Source of the DNA: Alviniconcha marisindica
Taxonomy: Eukaryota; Mollusca; Gastropoda; Provannidae
Direction of reading: 5' to 3'
Assembly (NCBI GenBank): GCA_018857735.1
Contig: JABMCL010002815.1
Location: 769,501-833,500 of the forward strand
Length of the DNA stretch: 64,000 nt
Shown here: piece after piece, positions 35,933 through 48,900 of the stretch
Layout of the letters: each line of letters starts with the position of its first letter
How positions within the stretch are numbered: position 1 is the first letter of the stretch
Position numbers and translations under genes: made by a program
Notes under the pieces: generated by a model
What the model saw: the letters and a program-made list of their open reading frames with translations, nothing else
What the model was told of the DNA's origin: nothing
The model's database searches: none

Positions 35933-38145
35933 GGGGGGGGGGGGGGAATTAAAAAGGACAACAATTGTCATAAGTCTGATTTGGACATTTTTACTTGAGT
36001 GTCAACCAGGGTTTGTGATATCTGACATTGGTGTTTTCTCATCGCGTGCCAGTCATATTATATAACTTTCTAAGGCGACGAGCTGTTTATGTACCTTAGT
36101 TTTATGCACATGTACAAATTTATGCATTCTACTTCTAGAGAAGAAGAAAAAAATCTTTGAGCAAATTACTGAATGCTCTTATAATGGGCATTTGATGACT
36201 TGAACACAAATGCTGTTTATAATTATAGAGAAATAACTTGTCTGTTAACTTTTAAGTCTTTTAAAATTTTGATTTTTATACTTTTCAGTAGGTCCTTAAC
36301 ATGTCAATTACTTTGATCCACTGGAGGTAATTAAATTGGATGAACTTAGTGATGGTTATAATGAAAATTACGTGTGAAGAAAAAAATATTTCTTTTCTTT
36401 TCCTTGCTGCAGCTAAATATTTGAAGCTGGACAAAAGCCATGGAGATGTGGCCGTTGTTCGCTTTGACAATCCAGATGCAAAGGTACACTTCCTCCCACC
36501 CCAACCCCCACCCCTGACTGTCTCCAGTGATGCATTTTTAGGGTTGACACCTAGAACTAGGTATCTTTACCGAAAATAAGGAGGGAAGTGCTGGGTTCTA
36601 GCCAGTGATCATGCTAGTGATTTTTCAAACAGATGTGACATCTATAAGGTATTGAAGATGGTTCACGGAAAGTGGATAATCACTGCAACCAGTCAGAAGA
36701 CTCAGATCCATGGCCATCCTACTAATAGAGCTGTACTAGCAAACACCCAGCTGCCTTCCCAGTCCCGAACACACACGCACACACACACACACACACACAC
36801 GCACACACACACATACACACACACACACTCTCTCTCTCTCTCTCTCTCTCATCTCTCTCGTGCAATGCATTTCAACAGTTCGCACAGGTGGGGGTGCCAG
36901 CAACCTGCAAATCCAACTTTTGAACCGTGCAAACTAAAACAAGCCACTCAGAGTAACAGTAAACCACACACAAAAAAAAGAGAAAAAAAGAAGAACGGAA
37001 ATACTGGGTTCTAGTGGTCAACCCTCCAGTTATTTCTGTTGCTAGGCAGTCTTCTTTAGAGGGATTAAACAGAGAGACTGCTTCTTGTTCAGGCTATTTT
37101 GCATGGAGTGGAAAGACTACCTGACCGTTACAAGCGTTGTGTATTAACCATCGCGATGAATTGTACAGTGGTCAACAGAGTTACAGATTGCCTCGCTAGG
37201 TGGTGCCAGGTGTGTTTGGGGCTTTGGCACAGCTCATGTCAGCAGCAGGTTATCTCCCCTACATTATAGCAAGGTGGGGCTGGGCATATCTGGGAAGAGC
37301 AGTGCCCAAGCCGGCAGAGTTGCTCATTGTTTTGCCCAAAGGACTTTTGTAGAGTCTGCGCAGAATTTGACTGCAGGGAAATATCGGGGTGGGCGCAATG
37401 CTCAGCACATGGGCTAACACTGTGGATGTAGTGGTGTAACACTCTGCCTTCCATGTGGTGACCGTACTCAATTGTGCTTGACTTGGTTTTCTAGAATGAG
37501 TGCTCCTGTGCCTGTGACACTTTGGAGTGTTTTGTACATCCAGCCTCGCTAATTGTCACAAAAGTCGTTTTCTAAATTTGATTTAAAATTATTATTCCAT
37601 TATTTATTGTTGTTGTGTGATTAATGCGTATGAAATCTTGTTGTAAGGGAACATGTTTCTGTGTAGGTGAACACTTTGTCTCGAGAGATGCAGGCAGAGT
37701 TCATGGAAGTATTACATCAAACTCAGATAGATCCGGCCATCAGGGCCTTGGTTCTGATCTCAGGCAAACCTGGCAGTTTCATCGCTGGTGCTGACATCAG
37801 GTCAGTGGATTTTGTGTATGTGTGAGTGTGTGTATGTGTGAGTGTGTGTGTGTGGGGATGAGTTAGTGTGCATGTATAAGTGTGTGGGCGTGTGTGTAGG
37901 TAGGTATGGAGGTGTGTGTTTGGATGTGTAAGTATGTGTTCTTCACAGTTTTACCTCAGGCTGCTCTGTCTGCAGGCTTACACTATGATCCATGCACACA
38001 CGCACGTGCACACACAAACACTCACGCATCACTACACACGCACGCACGCACATGCAAGCACACACACACAACGCACCACACCACACACACAGACGCACAC
38101 ACATGCATGTACACACACACACATGCATGTACACACACACATGCA

Positions 38146-38193
<48 letters not shown>

Positions 38194-38683
38194 CATTACA
38201 GGTGTACACACACAGGCATGCTTGCGGGGGGGGGGGGGGGGGGGGGACAACTGACTGACCATCCAACTAAGATGGACGCCGAGAGACAGGTAACAAATAA
38301 CTGTAACACTAACAGTGTAAAAACAAAACAAACACAAAACAGAAGAAGAAGAGAAACAATGAACTGCTCTGTATTTCCACAGCATGATTGAGTCCTGCAA
38401 GACGAAGGAGGAGATCGTGGATCTGTCCCAGAAAGGTCAGCTCGCCTTCACCAAGCTGGCGCACAGTCCCAAGCCTGTGGTGGCTGCCATCATGGGGCCC
38501 TGTCTGGGTGGAGGCTTGGAGGTGAGGCCCAGGTTCAGCTAACGTACCGTAATAATAGTAATAATAGCAGGTACTTAGAGCACCTAACCCACTAAGCGCT
38601 TACGCATTTCTTAAATGTATTTTTTTGGGAAGATTAAATGCGTTCAGCACACACATGTACGCACACACGTGTGCACACATGCA

Positions 38684-38742
<59 letters not shown>

Positions 38743-38860
38743 TCACACGTACACACACTCTCTCACTCACACACATACACACACACACATGCACACACTC
38801 ACACTCTCTCTCTCTCACTCACACACCTATACAGTCTCTCACTCACTCACTCACTCACCA

Positions 38861-38924
<64 letters not shown>

Positions 38925-39688
38925 CACACACACACACACATATTTCAGGGCAATGGGACTGAGAAAAAGGGTTTTGAAAAGAGAATGGTTTTTAAGGTAA
39001 GATTTGTATCCCTGATTTGTAAAAGGGCTCTTTCTGATTCACCTTCTTGATTTGTGGGTGTGTGTGTTTGCCAGCTGCATCATGGTGGCTTCACCTTTTT
39101 GGTCACCCATCTGTGTTTCAGGTAGCGCTGGCATGCCATTATCGCATTGCGGTTGATGACAAGAAGACAGGCCTCGGTGTGCCAGAGGTCATGCTGGGAC
39201 TGTTGCCAGGGGCTGGCGGCACCCAGCGGTTGCCGCGCCTGCTGCCCATCCCCACCGCCCTGGACATGATGCTGACGGGCAAGACCATCAAAGCTGCCAA
39301 AGCTAAGAAGATGGGGCTGGTGGATCAGGTTGTTCAGCCCCTGGGTAAGCGGTGTGCAACAGGCTCGGATCTCATTTCGCGTGTCCGCTGTTTCACAGTT
39401 TTTGTGTCAGGCAGCTTGTTCGTTGCATTTCAAAAAGGGCGTCCTGGCCAGAAACTGATCCATATTTTTGTTGGAGTCTTGTGGGAAACGGTATTTGTTC
39501 TTAGCTGGCTGGAGATGATAAGATGCCGAAGATTAATGACATTCAGGGTGCACGTTAACTGATAATTTCCTGTATTTAACTGGTCAAGATCAGCATATGC
39601 CAGAGATAACAAATCAGCAGTCAGACAGACATACTGGCTGTTATTTTGTTTCACCAGTTCTCAACAGCAGAGTGAGAGTGTGCATGTG

Positions 39689-39755
<67 letters not shown>

Positions 39756-42700
39756 GACAGGGAAGAGATCTGAGTGTTTGCTGGTACAGTCTTAGTAGTA
39801 GTATGGACGGCTGTGAGTTTGACCAGTTCCCCTTACAGTGATTATTTGACCAGTTTCCTATGAACCACTTTCCCCTCCTTATAGATGTTACACAGTTTGA
39901 AAAATGTCCAATGTGATCGCTGGACAGCATCTTGAAAGTTTGAAAAATATAATGAAAGTTTGAAAAATGTCCAGCCTGATCACTGGACAGCATCATGAAA
40001 GTTTGAAAAATGTCTAGCCGTTAAGTGGGAACCAATGATTCTGTTTTCAGGGCCTGGATTGGAAGAGCCACAGCAGAACACCCTCAAGTACCTGGAAGAA
40101 GTTGCAGTAAAGTCGGCCAGGTAAAGTCGTCAGTTTTACACACCCTCCCGTACTCTCCTTTCTACTTCTGACACTCTCGGCCTCCAGATCCCTCATGCCA
40201 GACTTTCCACTGATGGTTCCCTGCGCCCTTTCTGTCTTCGGTCCCACTGCGCGGAATGACCTTCCCCTTCCTCTCCAAAAGAAACCATCTCTTGACTCCT
40301 TTAAATCAAGCATCATGCTTACCATCCTGTGCTGCTGTCTTCAACCATCTTTTCATCCCTCCCAAGTCTCTGTTTGCTGTCCGTTCTAAGTTGCGTGTAA
40401 ATTAAGTTTTGTATAGTTGGTATGCTCGTGTGTGCAGGTGCTGGTGTATGTGTGCGTGAATGTGCTTAGAATAGTCTCTGTGGACAAGAGTTTGCGCTCT
40501 GTAAATGCTTTAATTATTGTCACTGTGTGTGTGTGTGTGTGATCAGAGAAGCAGACAGTACATTTTTGTTTGTTTTTAAGAGTGAAGAATTGTGGGGCAG
40601 GGGACGGGATGGAGTCTTCCAGGGGAACTGAACCAAGGCCCACAAGTCACAGGCTCTTATCAATAGGAATGGAATGAAACATGCACATGGCAATGTTGCA
40701 CTCGATTTGTCATCTTATTTTTGTTAAAATCCACATTAGAGACAACAGCAAAAAAAACATGATTGACTGCTAGTTTTCTCAGACAAGATTGAAACACAGA
40801 AAAGGTTAAAAAAAAAAAAAAAAGGTATTTATTATGACGAAACACAACATGCTAATTTTCAGGGTAACCCCCTTTTCAAGCTATAAAACAACATTTAACC
40901 AACAATTAAATGGTGAAAAATGAGATGTAGGATATTTGGTTGTTTTGGTGTCCAAACTGTTATCCTCTGAATGAGACGATGTGTGTGTGTGTTTTGCAGG
41001 GACCTTGCTGATGGCACGTTGAAGAGAACCCCGAAGAAGAAAGGCATACAGGACAGTAAGTTTCACTATCATTTTTGTCTCCCATGATTCCATGAGGAAT
41101 CTGATCACATGAAAGAGAGCTTTGCGTACGTAATCATTTTTGCCATGAGGTTTGTCATCACTCCTGGACGTGCTGGTGCATTGGTGTTCAGTTTGGGATG
41201 ATTTTTAAGATGGAAGAAAGGTGTATTTGTAATCAGACCTTGCTGTCTTCATCTAGTTCTATGTGCGATGTAGGCCATTTTGGATCCTCAGTCCGATGGC
41301 TGCCAGGAAGTCTGCTGTCACTGTCAGTGAGAGTCCATTAGCCAGCACCCAGAGCTTGGTGCCCAAGCTGGCGTCGGTCGGCCAGTCGGCCAAAAGGCTT
41401 GGCGGGCTGTCTCGTAACGTTGGAAAGTTGTGCAGAATATGCTCTGCTTGGGGGTCCGCTTTTTTTTCTGAGTCACATTCACAGCGGGCTGAATCAACAA
41501 GACCCAGTGTCTTGAGATGTTTCTTGAGCCCGCAGCGTCCAGTGTGTGGACGGAAGATTATGGTTCGGCGCCTCCTGCCTGGCATCCTGTCCTGGTCTTG
41601 CTGAGGGCTGTAGCCATCATTTCTGGTCTTCCACTCAGTTTTCTGCTTCTGAGTGGTGTCCTGGCGTTTCTGTAGGAGGTGATGATGATGAAGAAGAAAT
41701 GGTGCTTGCGGACTCTTTGTTACTGCAGGTGCTGGAATGTGTCTTTCACAGATGATGGACTTTGTCCTGGCCTACAGGCTCTTTGTTATTGCTGGTGCTG
41801 GAATGTGGCTTTCACAGATGATGGACTTTGTCCTGTCCTACAGACTTTGTTACTGCAGGTGCTGGAATGTGTCTTTCACAGATGATGGACTTTGTCCTGG
41901 CCTACAGACTTTTTGTTACTGCAGGTGCTGGAATGTGTCTTTCACAGATGATGGACTTTGTCCTATCCTTCAGACTCTTTGTTACTGCAGCAGTTGGAAT
42001 GTTTCTTTCACAGATGATGGACTTTGTCCTGGCCTACAGACTCTTTGTTACTGCAGGAGTTGGAATGTTTCTTTCACAGATGATGGACTTCATCCTGTCC
42101 TACAGACTCTTTGTTACTGCAGGTGCTGGAATGTTTCTTTCACAGATGATGGACTTTGTCCTGTCCTTCAGACTATTTGTTACTGAATAAATCAGAATGT
42201 TTCTTTCAGAGGTGGACTTCATTCTGTCCAGTAGACTCTTTGTTACTGAATGAACTGGAATGTTTCTTTCAGAGATGATGGACTTTGTCTTGCCCTACAG
42301 ACTCTTTGTTACTGCAGGAGTTGGAATGTTTCTTTCGGAGATGATGGGCTTTGTCCTGTCCTACAGATTCTTTGTTACTGCAGGAGTTGGAATGTTTCTT
42401 TCGGAGATGATGGACTTCGTCCTGTCCTACAGACTCTTTGTTACTGCAGGAGTTGGAATGTTTCTTTCGGAGATGATGGACTTCGTCCTGTCCTACAGAC
42501 TCTTTGTTACTGAATAAATCAGAATGTTTCTTTCAGAGGTGGACTTCATTCTGTCCAGTAGACTCTTTGTTACTGAATGAACTGGAATGTTTCTTTCAGA
42601 GGTGATGGACTTCGTCCTGTCCTATGACGTGGGGAAGAATTTTGTATTCAACAAAGCCAGGAGCCAGGTGATGAAGATGACCAGTGGACTGTACCCGGCT

Positions 42701-42858
42701 CCGCTCAAAATTCTGGAGGTTGGTACAATGAAATATCCCGTAATTGTATCTGTCCTCTACTGTACTGTGCTGCTTTCTGGTCCCACCCATCCACTTTTAT
42801 GTGGCTTTTTTTTCTTCTTCATCGTGTCCTATGTTTTACTAAAGAATTTGTGCAGTTA

Positions 42859-42927
<69 letters not shown>

Positions 42928-45900
42928 CTCACCTTTATTAATTTTTAACATAGGTGAGAGAGAGAGAGTATGTGTTTGTGAGCTCACACCTTTATTAATT
43001 TGTAATGTGCACAGGTGTGTGGTACGTGCATATATGTGGTTGTGTGTGTGCGCGCGCGTGCATCCACTGTATATATATATTAAGTGTGTGTGTGAGTTCA
43101 TTGTTGAGTTTGTCTTTACTTTGTTATGCGTGAATGTGTCTGTCTGTTTTTTTTGCACATCTGCATGAGAGTGCCTGACTGTGTCTGTGTTGACACCCTT
43201 ACTTGTTACAATGCTAGTACTCACAGTGAGTGTCCTGTACACAACAGGTGGTGCGAACTGGTCTGGACAAGGGGCTGGACGCTGGCTACAAAGCAGAGTC
43301 TGAGGTCAGTGACGCTTGCACATTGAGGTGTTTGTGACACTTGCACAGTGAGGTGTTTGTGACACTTGCACAGTGAAGTGTTTGTGACACTTGCAGTGAG
43401 GTGTTTGTGACACTAGCACAGTGAGGTGTTTGTGACACTTGCACATTGAGGTGTTTGTGACAATTGCACAGCGAGTTGTTTGTGACACTTGCACAGCGAG
43501 GTGTTTGTGACACTTGCACAGTGAGGTGTTTGTGACACTTGTACTGTGAGGTGTTTGTGACACTTGCACTGTGAGGTATTTGTGACATTTGCACAGAGAG
43601 GTGTTTGTAACACTTGCACATTGAGGTATTTGTGACGCTTGCACAGCAAGTTGTTTGTGATGCTTGCACAGCGAGTTGTTTGTGACACTTGCACATCAAG
43701 GTATTTGTGTCACTTGCACATCAAGGTGTTTGTGTCATTTGCACAGTGAGGTGTTTGTGACACTTGCACAGTGAGGTATCAGTGACACTTGCACAGTGAG
43801 GTGTTTGTGACACTTGCACAGTGAGTTGTTTGTGATGATCATAGAGGGGTTCTGTACGGTGGTGGTCATAACTGAGGGGTTCCATAGGGTGGTGGTCATA
43901 ATAGAGGGGTTCTGTAGGGTGGTCATAGAGGGGTTCCATAGGATGGTCATCAAAGAGGGGTTTTGTAGTGAGGTAATCATAGAGGGGTTCCATAGGATGG
44001 TCATCAAAGAGGGGTTTTGTAGTGAGGTAATCATAGAGGGGTTCTGTAGGGTGGTGGTCATAATAGAGGGGTTCCATAGGATGGTCATCAAAGAGGGGTT
44101 TTATAGGGAGGTAATCATAGAAGGGTTCTGTAGGGTGGTCATCATAGAGGGGTTCCATAGGATCGTCATCAAAGGGGTTTTTTGTAGGGAGGTAATCATA
44201 GAGGGGTTCTGTAGGGTGGTGGTCATAATAGAGGGGTTCTGTAGGGTGGTCATCATAGAGGGGTTCCATAGGATGGTCATCAAAGAGGGGTTTTGTAGGG
44301 AGGTAATCATAGAGGGGTTCCATAGGATGGTCATCAAAGGGGGGTTTTGTAGGGAGGTAATCATAGAGGGGTTCTGTAGGGTGGTGGTCATAATAGAGGG
44401 GTTCTGTAGGGTGGTCATAATAAAGGGGTCCTGTAAAGTGTAAGGTGGTCATAATAGAGGAGTTCTCTAATGTGGTCATAAGAGAGGGGTTCTCTGAGGT
44501 GGCCATACGAGAGGGGTTCTGTAAGGTGGCCATAAGAGAGGGGTTGTCTAAGGTGGCCATAAGAGAGGGGTTCTGTAGTTGGTCATAAGAGAGGAGTTCT
44601 GTAGGGTGGTGGTCATCATAGAGGGGTTCCGTAGGGTGGTCATCATAGAGGGGTTCTGTAGGGTGGTCATCATAGAGGGGTTCCACCACAGCATGCATCC
44701 TTGGGACGTCTCTTCAGAGCTTGTGGTTTTATGAACACTCCCTCTTCCCGTTAGGCGAAGTCTCCCTCCCTCTCCCCACCTCCTGGGAACTTGGGGGGCC
44801 CCCTGCCAGTGCCTCTTCAGAGACCAACTCCGCGTTTATTAGACGAGTTTAACCAACTGACCAAACAAGCGTGCGTGCATGCTCAGCCGTGATGAGTGTG
44901 CGGGTGTTTTTGCAGGGGTTCGGTGAGCTGGGGATGACCCCAGAGTCCAAGGCTCTCATCGGGCTGTACTACGGGCAGACTGCCTGCAAAAAGAACCGCT
45001 TTGGAAAGCCTCAGCGACCGGTCAAGTGAGTGCGCCACAGCTGTAACCATGCTATCTAGCGCATTTGGCAAAGTTGGGTCTGTCGCTTTTTTTTCTCAGG
45101 CTTCCGACAAAGACCAAAAGCGACTGCCTTGGCGTTAATTGTGAAAATGGAGTGGCAGTAGTATGGCGTCTGAACTGTGAAGTGATGGGTGTGGATATAT
45201 CACATGTGAATGTAAGATGAGTAGGTGAATGATCTAATCTGTGTTTAAATGGTGAGATAAAAAAAAAAAAAAAAAAGTGCCTTGAAAGCTTCTGAAAAGT
45301 TGGTGAATTGTGGATTGAAATATTTGGACAAATCCTGGTGCAGGTATGATTAAAAAAATCAATAAAAAAAAATCAGTGGTTTATTTTCTGTCTGTTCACA
45401 GCAATTAGACCAAAAAACTAAAATGACAAAAATCTGATTTTTTCATCATCTTCAGTATGTATTACTAACTTAAGTTATATCAACTTACCCACATGATCAC
45501 AAACAATCAATTTGGCAACATAAATTATGACATTGGCATTATACAAAATGTCTCTTACATTGTTACATGCAACAAAGTTGAACCCATCTTTCCTAAACAA
45601 CTCTTGTATTAGGATGCAGCATGACTGAAAAATAACGGCGACATTTGCAGGACACTGGGTGTGCTTGGCGCTGGCCTGATGGGGGCGGGGATTGCTCAGG
45701 TGAGCATCGACAAGGGCATCCAGGTCCTACTGAAGGACATGAACGCCCAGGCTGTGGGCCGCGGGCAGGAGCAGATCTTCAAGGGGCTGAACGAGCAGGT
45801 CAAGCGCAGGAAGATCACCAGGTAGGCCTGTCCCGGAGAGCTGCTCACTTGTCCGTTTGCGTATGCCAGCATTGCCAGCGTTAACCCTTTCGGTCCCTGG

Positions 45901-48900
45901 CAGAAATCTTCTACGTTTTTGCTTTCATGGCCCAGCATTGGTTCAGCAAGGAATAGTGCTGTAGAAAACTGATTTATTATTATTGGTATTGTAGAGAGGT
46001 GTCGGTGGTTATCTTGGGTACTTTGAGAGGAAAGTGTCACCAATTGGGAGACAAACAGTTTTTCACATTAAGATTCAGAGTTTTTATTCACCCAGTTTAA
46101 CGGCTAGAAAGTGTTGCTTGGGAGAAACAGATTTTCAGATTCAGATTTTTTTTATTCACCATGTTTAACAGTAGGAAAGTGTCTTGAAAAGCAGTGAGCA
46201 TACAAACGTAAACAAACGACAACACTGACGTACGTCAGCTACACCTGTCCACACCAACAACAACACACACCAACACACATACACGTCCATGCATGCACCC
46301 ACATACACACACACACATATGCACACATGCAACGTCCCCACCCCCACCCAGCCACACCCTTATAGGTAATGGTCCAATTTGTAAAATATAGTCCTAGGTC
46401 TAAGTCTAACACAAAGCAAAGTAGAAGTTCAACACACACACACACACACACACACATGCTCATGCAATGTTGTCTGCAACTTCCAGTCAATAATTTGGAT
46501 GAGGTTAGGTAGTAGATTTTAATGTCCTGTCAAACGCATGACAGGCCGTTCTGGGTCACCCCAGGACAAAACAGTTTTATGAGGCATGGTTCATGTCAGA
46601 AGAATATGTTCATAAGAGTGGGAGGATAATAATCAGGACTTGAAAACACTGTTCATAAGGGTGTATGAGGAAATAGGGGCTCAGAGATGTTCATAAGAGC
46701 TGATAGTGAAATATTAGAAATATTAACGCGTGATGGTGTTCATAGTGTCAATAGTTATAGCTTGAAGAAAATGTTCATAAGAGAGGATAGTGAAATGGGC
46801 TTGACAGTATTTATAGTGTCGATAGTTATGGCTGGAAGAAAATGTTCATAAGAGTGGATAGTGAAATGTCAGGGCTTGAAGGTGTTCATAAGAGTGGATT
46901 GTGAAATATGGGGGCTTGAAGATGTTCATATGAGTGGAAAGTTAAATCCCAGGGCTTGAAGATGTTCATACGAGTGAATAATGAAATATCAGGGCTTACA
47001 TATTAAGATAAATGTGGTGGGAGATGTTGCAGTGCTGCAGATATATTTCATGATAAACGTGACTAACTGTTTTGCCGTTGATGTTTCTGTGCCCTAGCTT
47101 TGAGCGCGACCACATCTTGTCCAACCTGGACCCCACCATCACGTACGACCGCTTCGGCAGCTGCGACATGGTGGTGGAGGCCGTCTTTGAGGACATCAGC
47201 ATCAAGCACAAAGTCATCAAGGAAGTTGAACCTGTAAGTTCTCAGCTGGTAACCTGCTGCCACCCTCGTTGACGTTACTTTCAACTGTCGCCCCTTTTTG
47301 TGCTGTCGGGGGATCTGTAATTGTCACTTGCAGGGAACAGATTTTTGAACATGTTGGTAGGGTGAGGGGTGGGGGGAACGGGGAAGAAGTGAGCTCTGTT
47401 TATTCTCATGTTTCCTGACCAGTGACATTCTGTGTGTGTGTGTGTGTGTGTGTGTTTTCCAGGTCATTCCAGAGCACTGCATTTTTGCTTCCAACACATC
47501 AGCTCTGCCCATCACACGGATTGCTGAGGCCAGCATGAGACCCGAAAAGGTACTGTGATTCTCCAGGGTTCTGTCTACGTTCTTGGAAATAGATGAGGAC
47601 CCAGATCTGAGTTCTGATGTCATGTTCTGTGTGTGGTGGTTATGTTAGAGAGAGAGATAGGAGAGAGAGAGAGAGAGAAAGTGTTGCTGTCATGTTCTCT
47701 GTGTGGTGGTTGTGCGGGGGTGGGGCAGTAAGTGTTGCTGTCATGCTCTGTTGTGTGGTGGTTGTGCGAGAGAGGGGGGGGGGGGGGGGGGAAGAGAGAT
47801 CGTTTGATGTCATGTTCTGTGTGTGGTGATTGTGCGGGTGTGGGGGTGGGGCAGTAAGTGTTGCTGTCATGTTCTGTGTGTGGTGATGGGGCAGGGGTGG
47901 GGGTGGTGCAGTAAGTGTTGCTGTCATGTTCTGTGTGTGGTGATTGTGCGGGGGTTGGGGTGGGGCAGTAAGTGTTGCTGTCATGTTCTGTGTGTGGTGT
48001 GGGGGGGGGGTGGGGCAGTAAGTGTTGCTGTCATGTTCTGTGTGTGGTGATTGTGTGGGGGTGGGGCAGTAAGTGTTGCTGTCATGTTCTGTGTGTAGTG
48101 ATTGTGCGGGGGTGGGGCAGTAAGTGTTGCTGTCATGTTCTGTGTGTGGTGGTTATGTTTGAGAGAGAGATAGGGGAGAGAGAGAGAGAGAGAAAGTGTT
48201 GTCATGTTCCGTGTGGTGATTGTGTGGGGGTGAGGCAGTAAGTGTTGCTGTCATGTTCTGTGTGGTGATTGTGCGGGGATGGGGGTGGGGCCGTAAGTGT
48301 TGCTGTCATGTTCTGGGTGTGGTGGTTGTGCGAGAGAGAGGGGGGAAGAGAGATCATTTTGATGTCGTGTTCTGTGTGTGATGGTTGTGTGAGAGTGAGA
48401 GAGAGAGAGAGAGAGGCAGTATTGATGTCACATTTTGTGTGGTGGTTGTGTGAGAGAGGGAGAGAGAGAGGAGGGGAGAGAGAGATAGTAAGTGTTGATG
48501 TCACGTTCTGTATGTGGTTGTGAGAGAGAGGGTAAGCATTGATATCACATTCTGTGTGTGCTGGTTGTGCGAGAGAGAGGGGAGGAGAGAGAGAGAGAAA
48601 AGTGTTCATGTTGTGTTCTGTGTGTGGTGGTTGTGTGAGAGAGAGAGTGGGAATGAGAGATAGTAAGTGTTGATTGGCATGCACTATGTGGTGGTTGTGT
48701 GAGAGAGAGGAGAGAGTAAGTGTTGACGTTGCATGCTGTGGTTGTGCAGGTGATTGGCATGCACTATGTGGTGGTTGTGTGAGAGAGAGTGGGGAATGAG
48801 AGAGAGAAAGTGTTGACGTTGCGTGCTGTGGTTGTGCAGGTGATTGGCATGCACTGTGCGCTGGTTGTATGTGAGAGAGAGAGAGAGAGATAGACAGTGA

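Noticed and set aside
41679..42517. Open frames with [13 protein letters not shown] or [11 protein letters not shown] repeats
   Set aside because: They are the exon 9 acceptor minisatellite; the MMDFVLSY part is a copy of the exon 9 start and not a separate protein.
43721..44698. 325-residue open frame on - with PLYDDHPTE repeats and 209-residue frame on + with VIIEGFCR repeats
   Set aside because: Both strands are open because the array unit is near a multiple of three; it lies in a HADHA intron and has no splice or start context.
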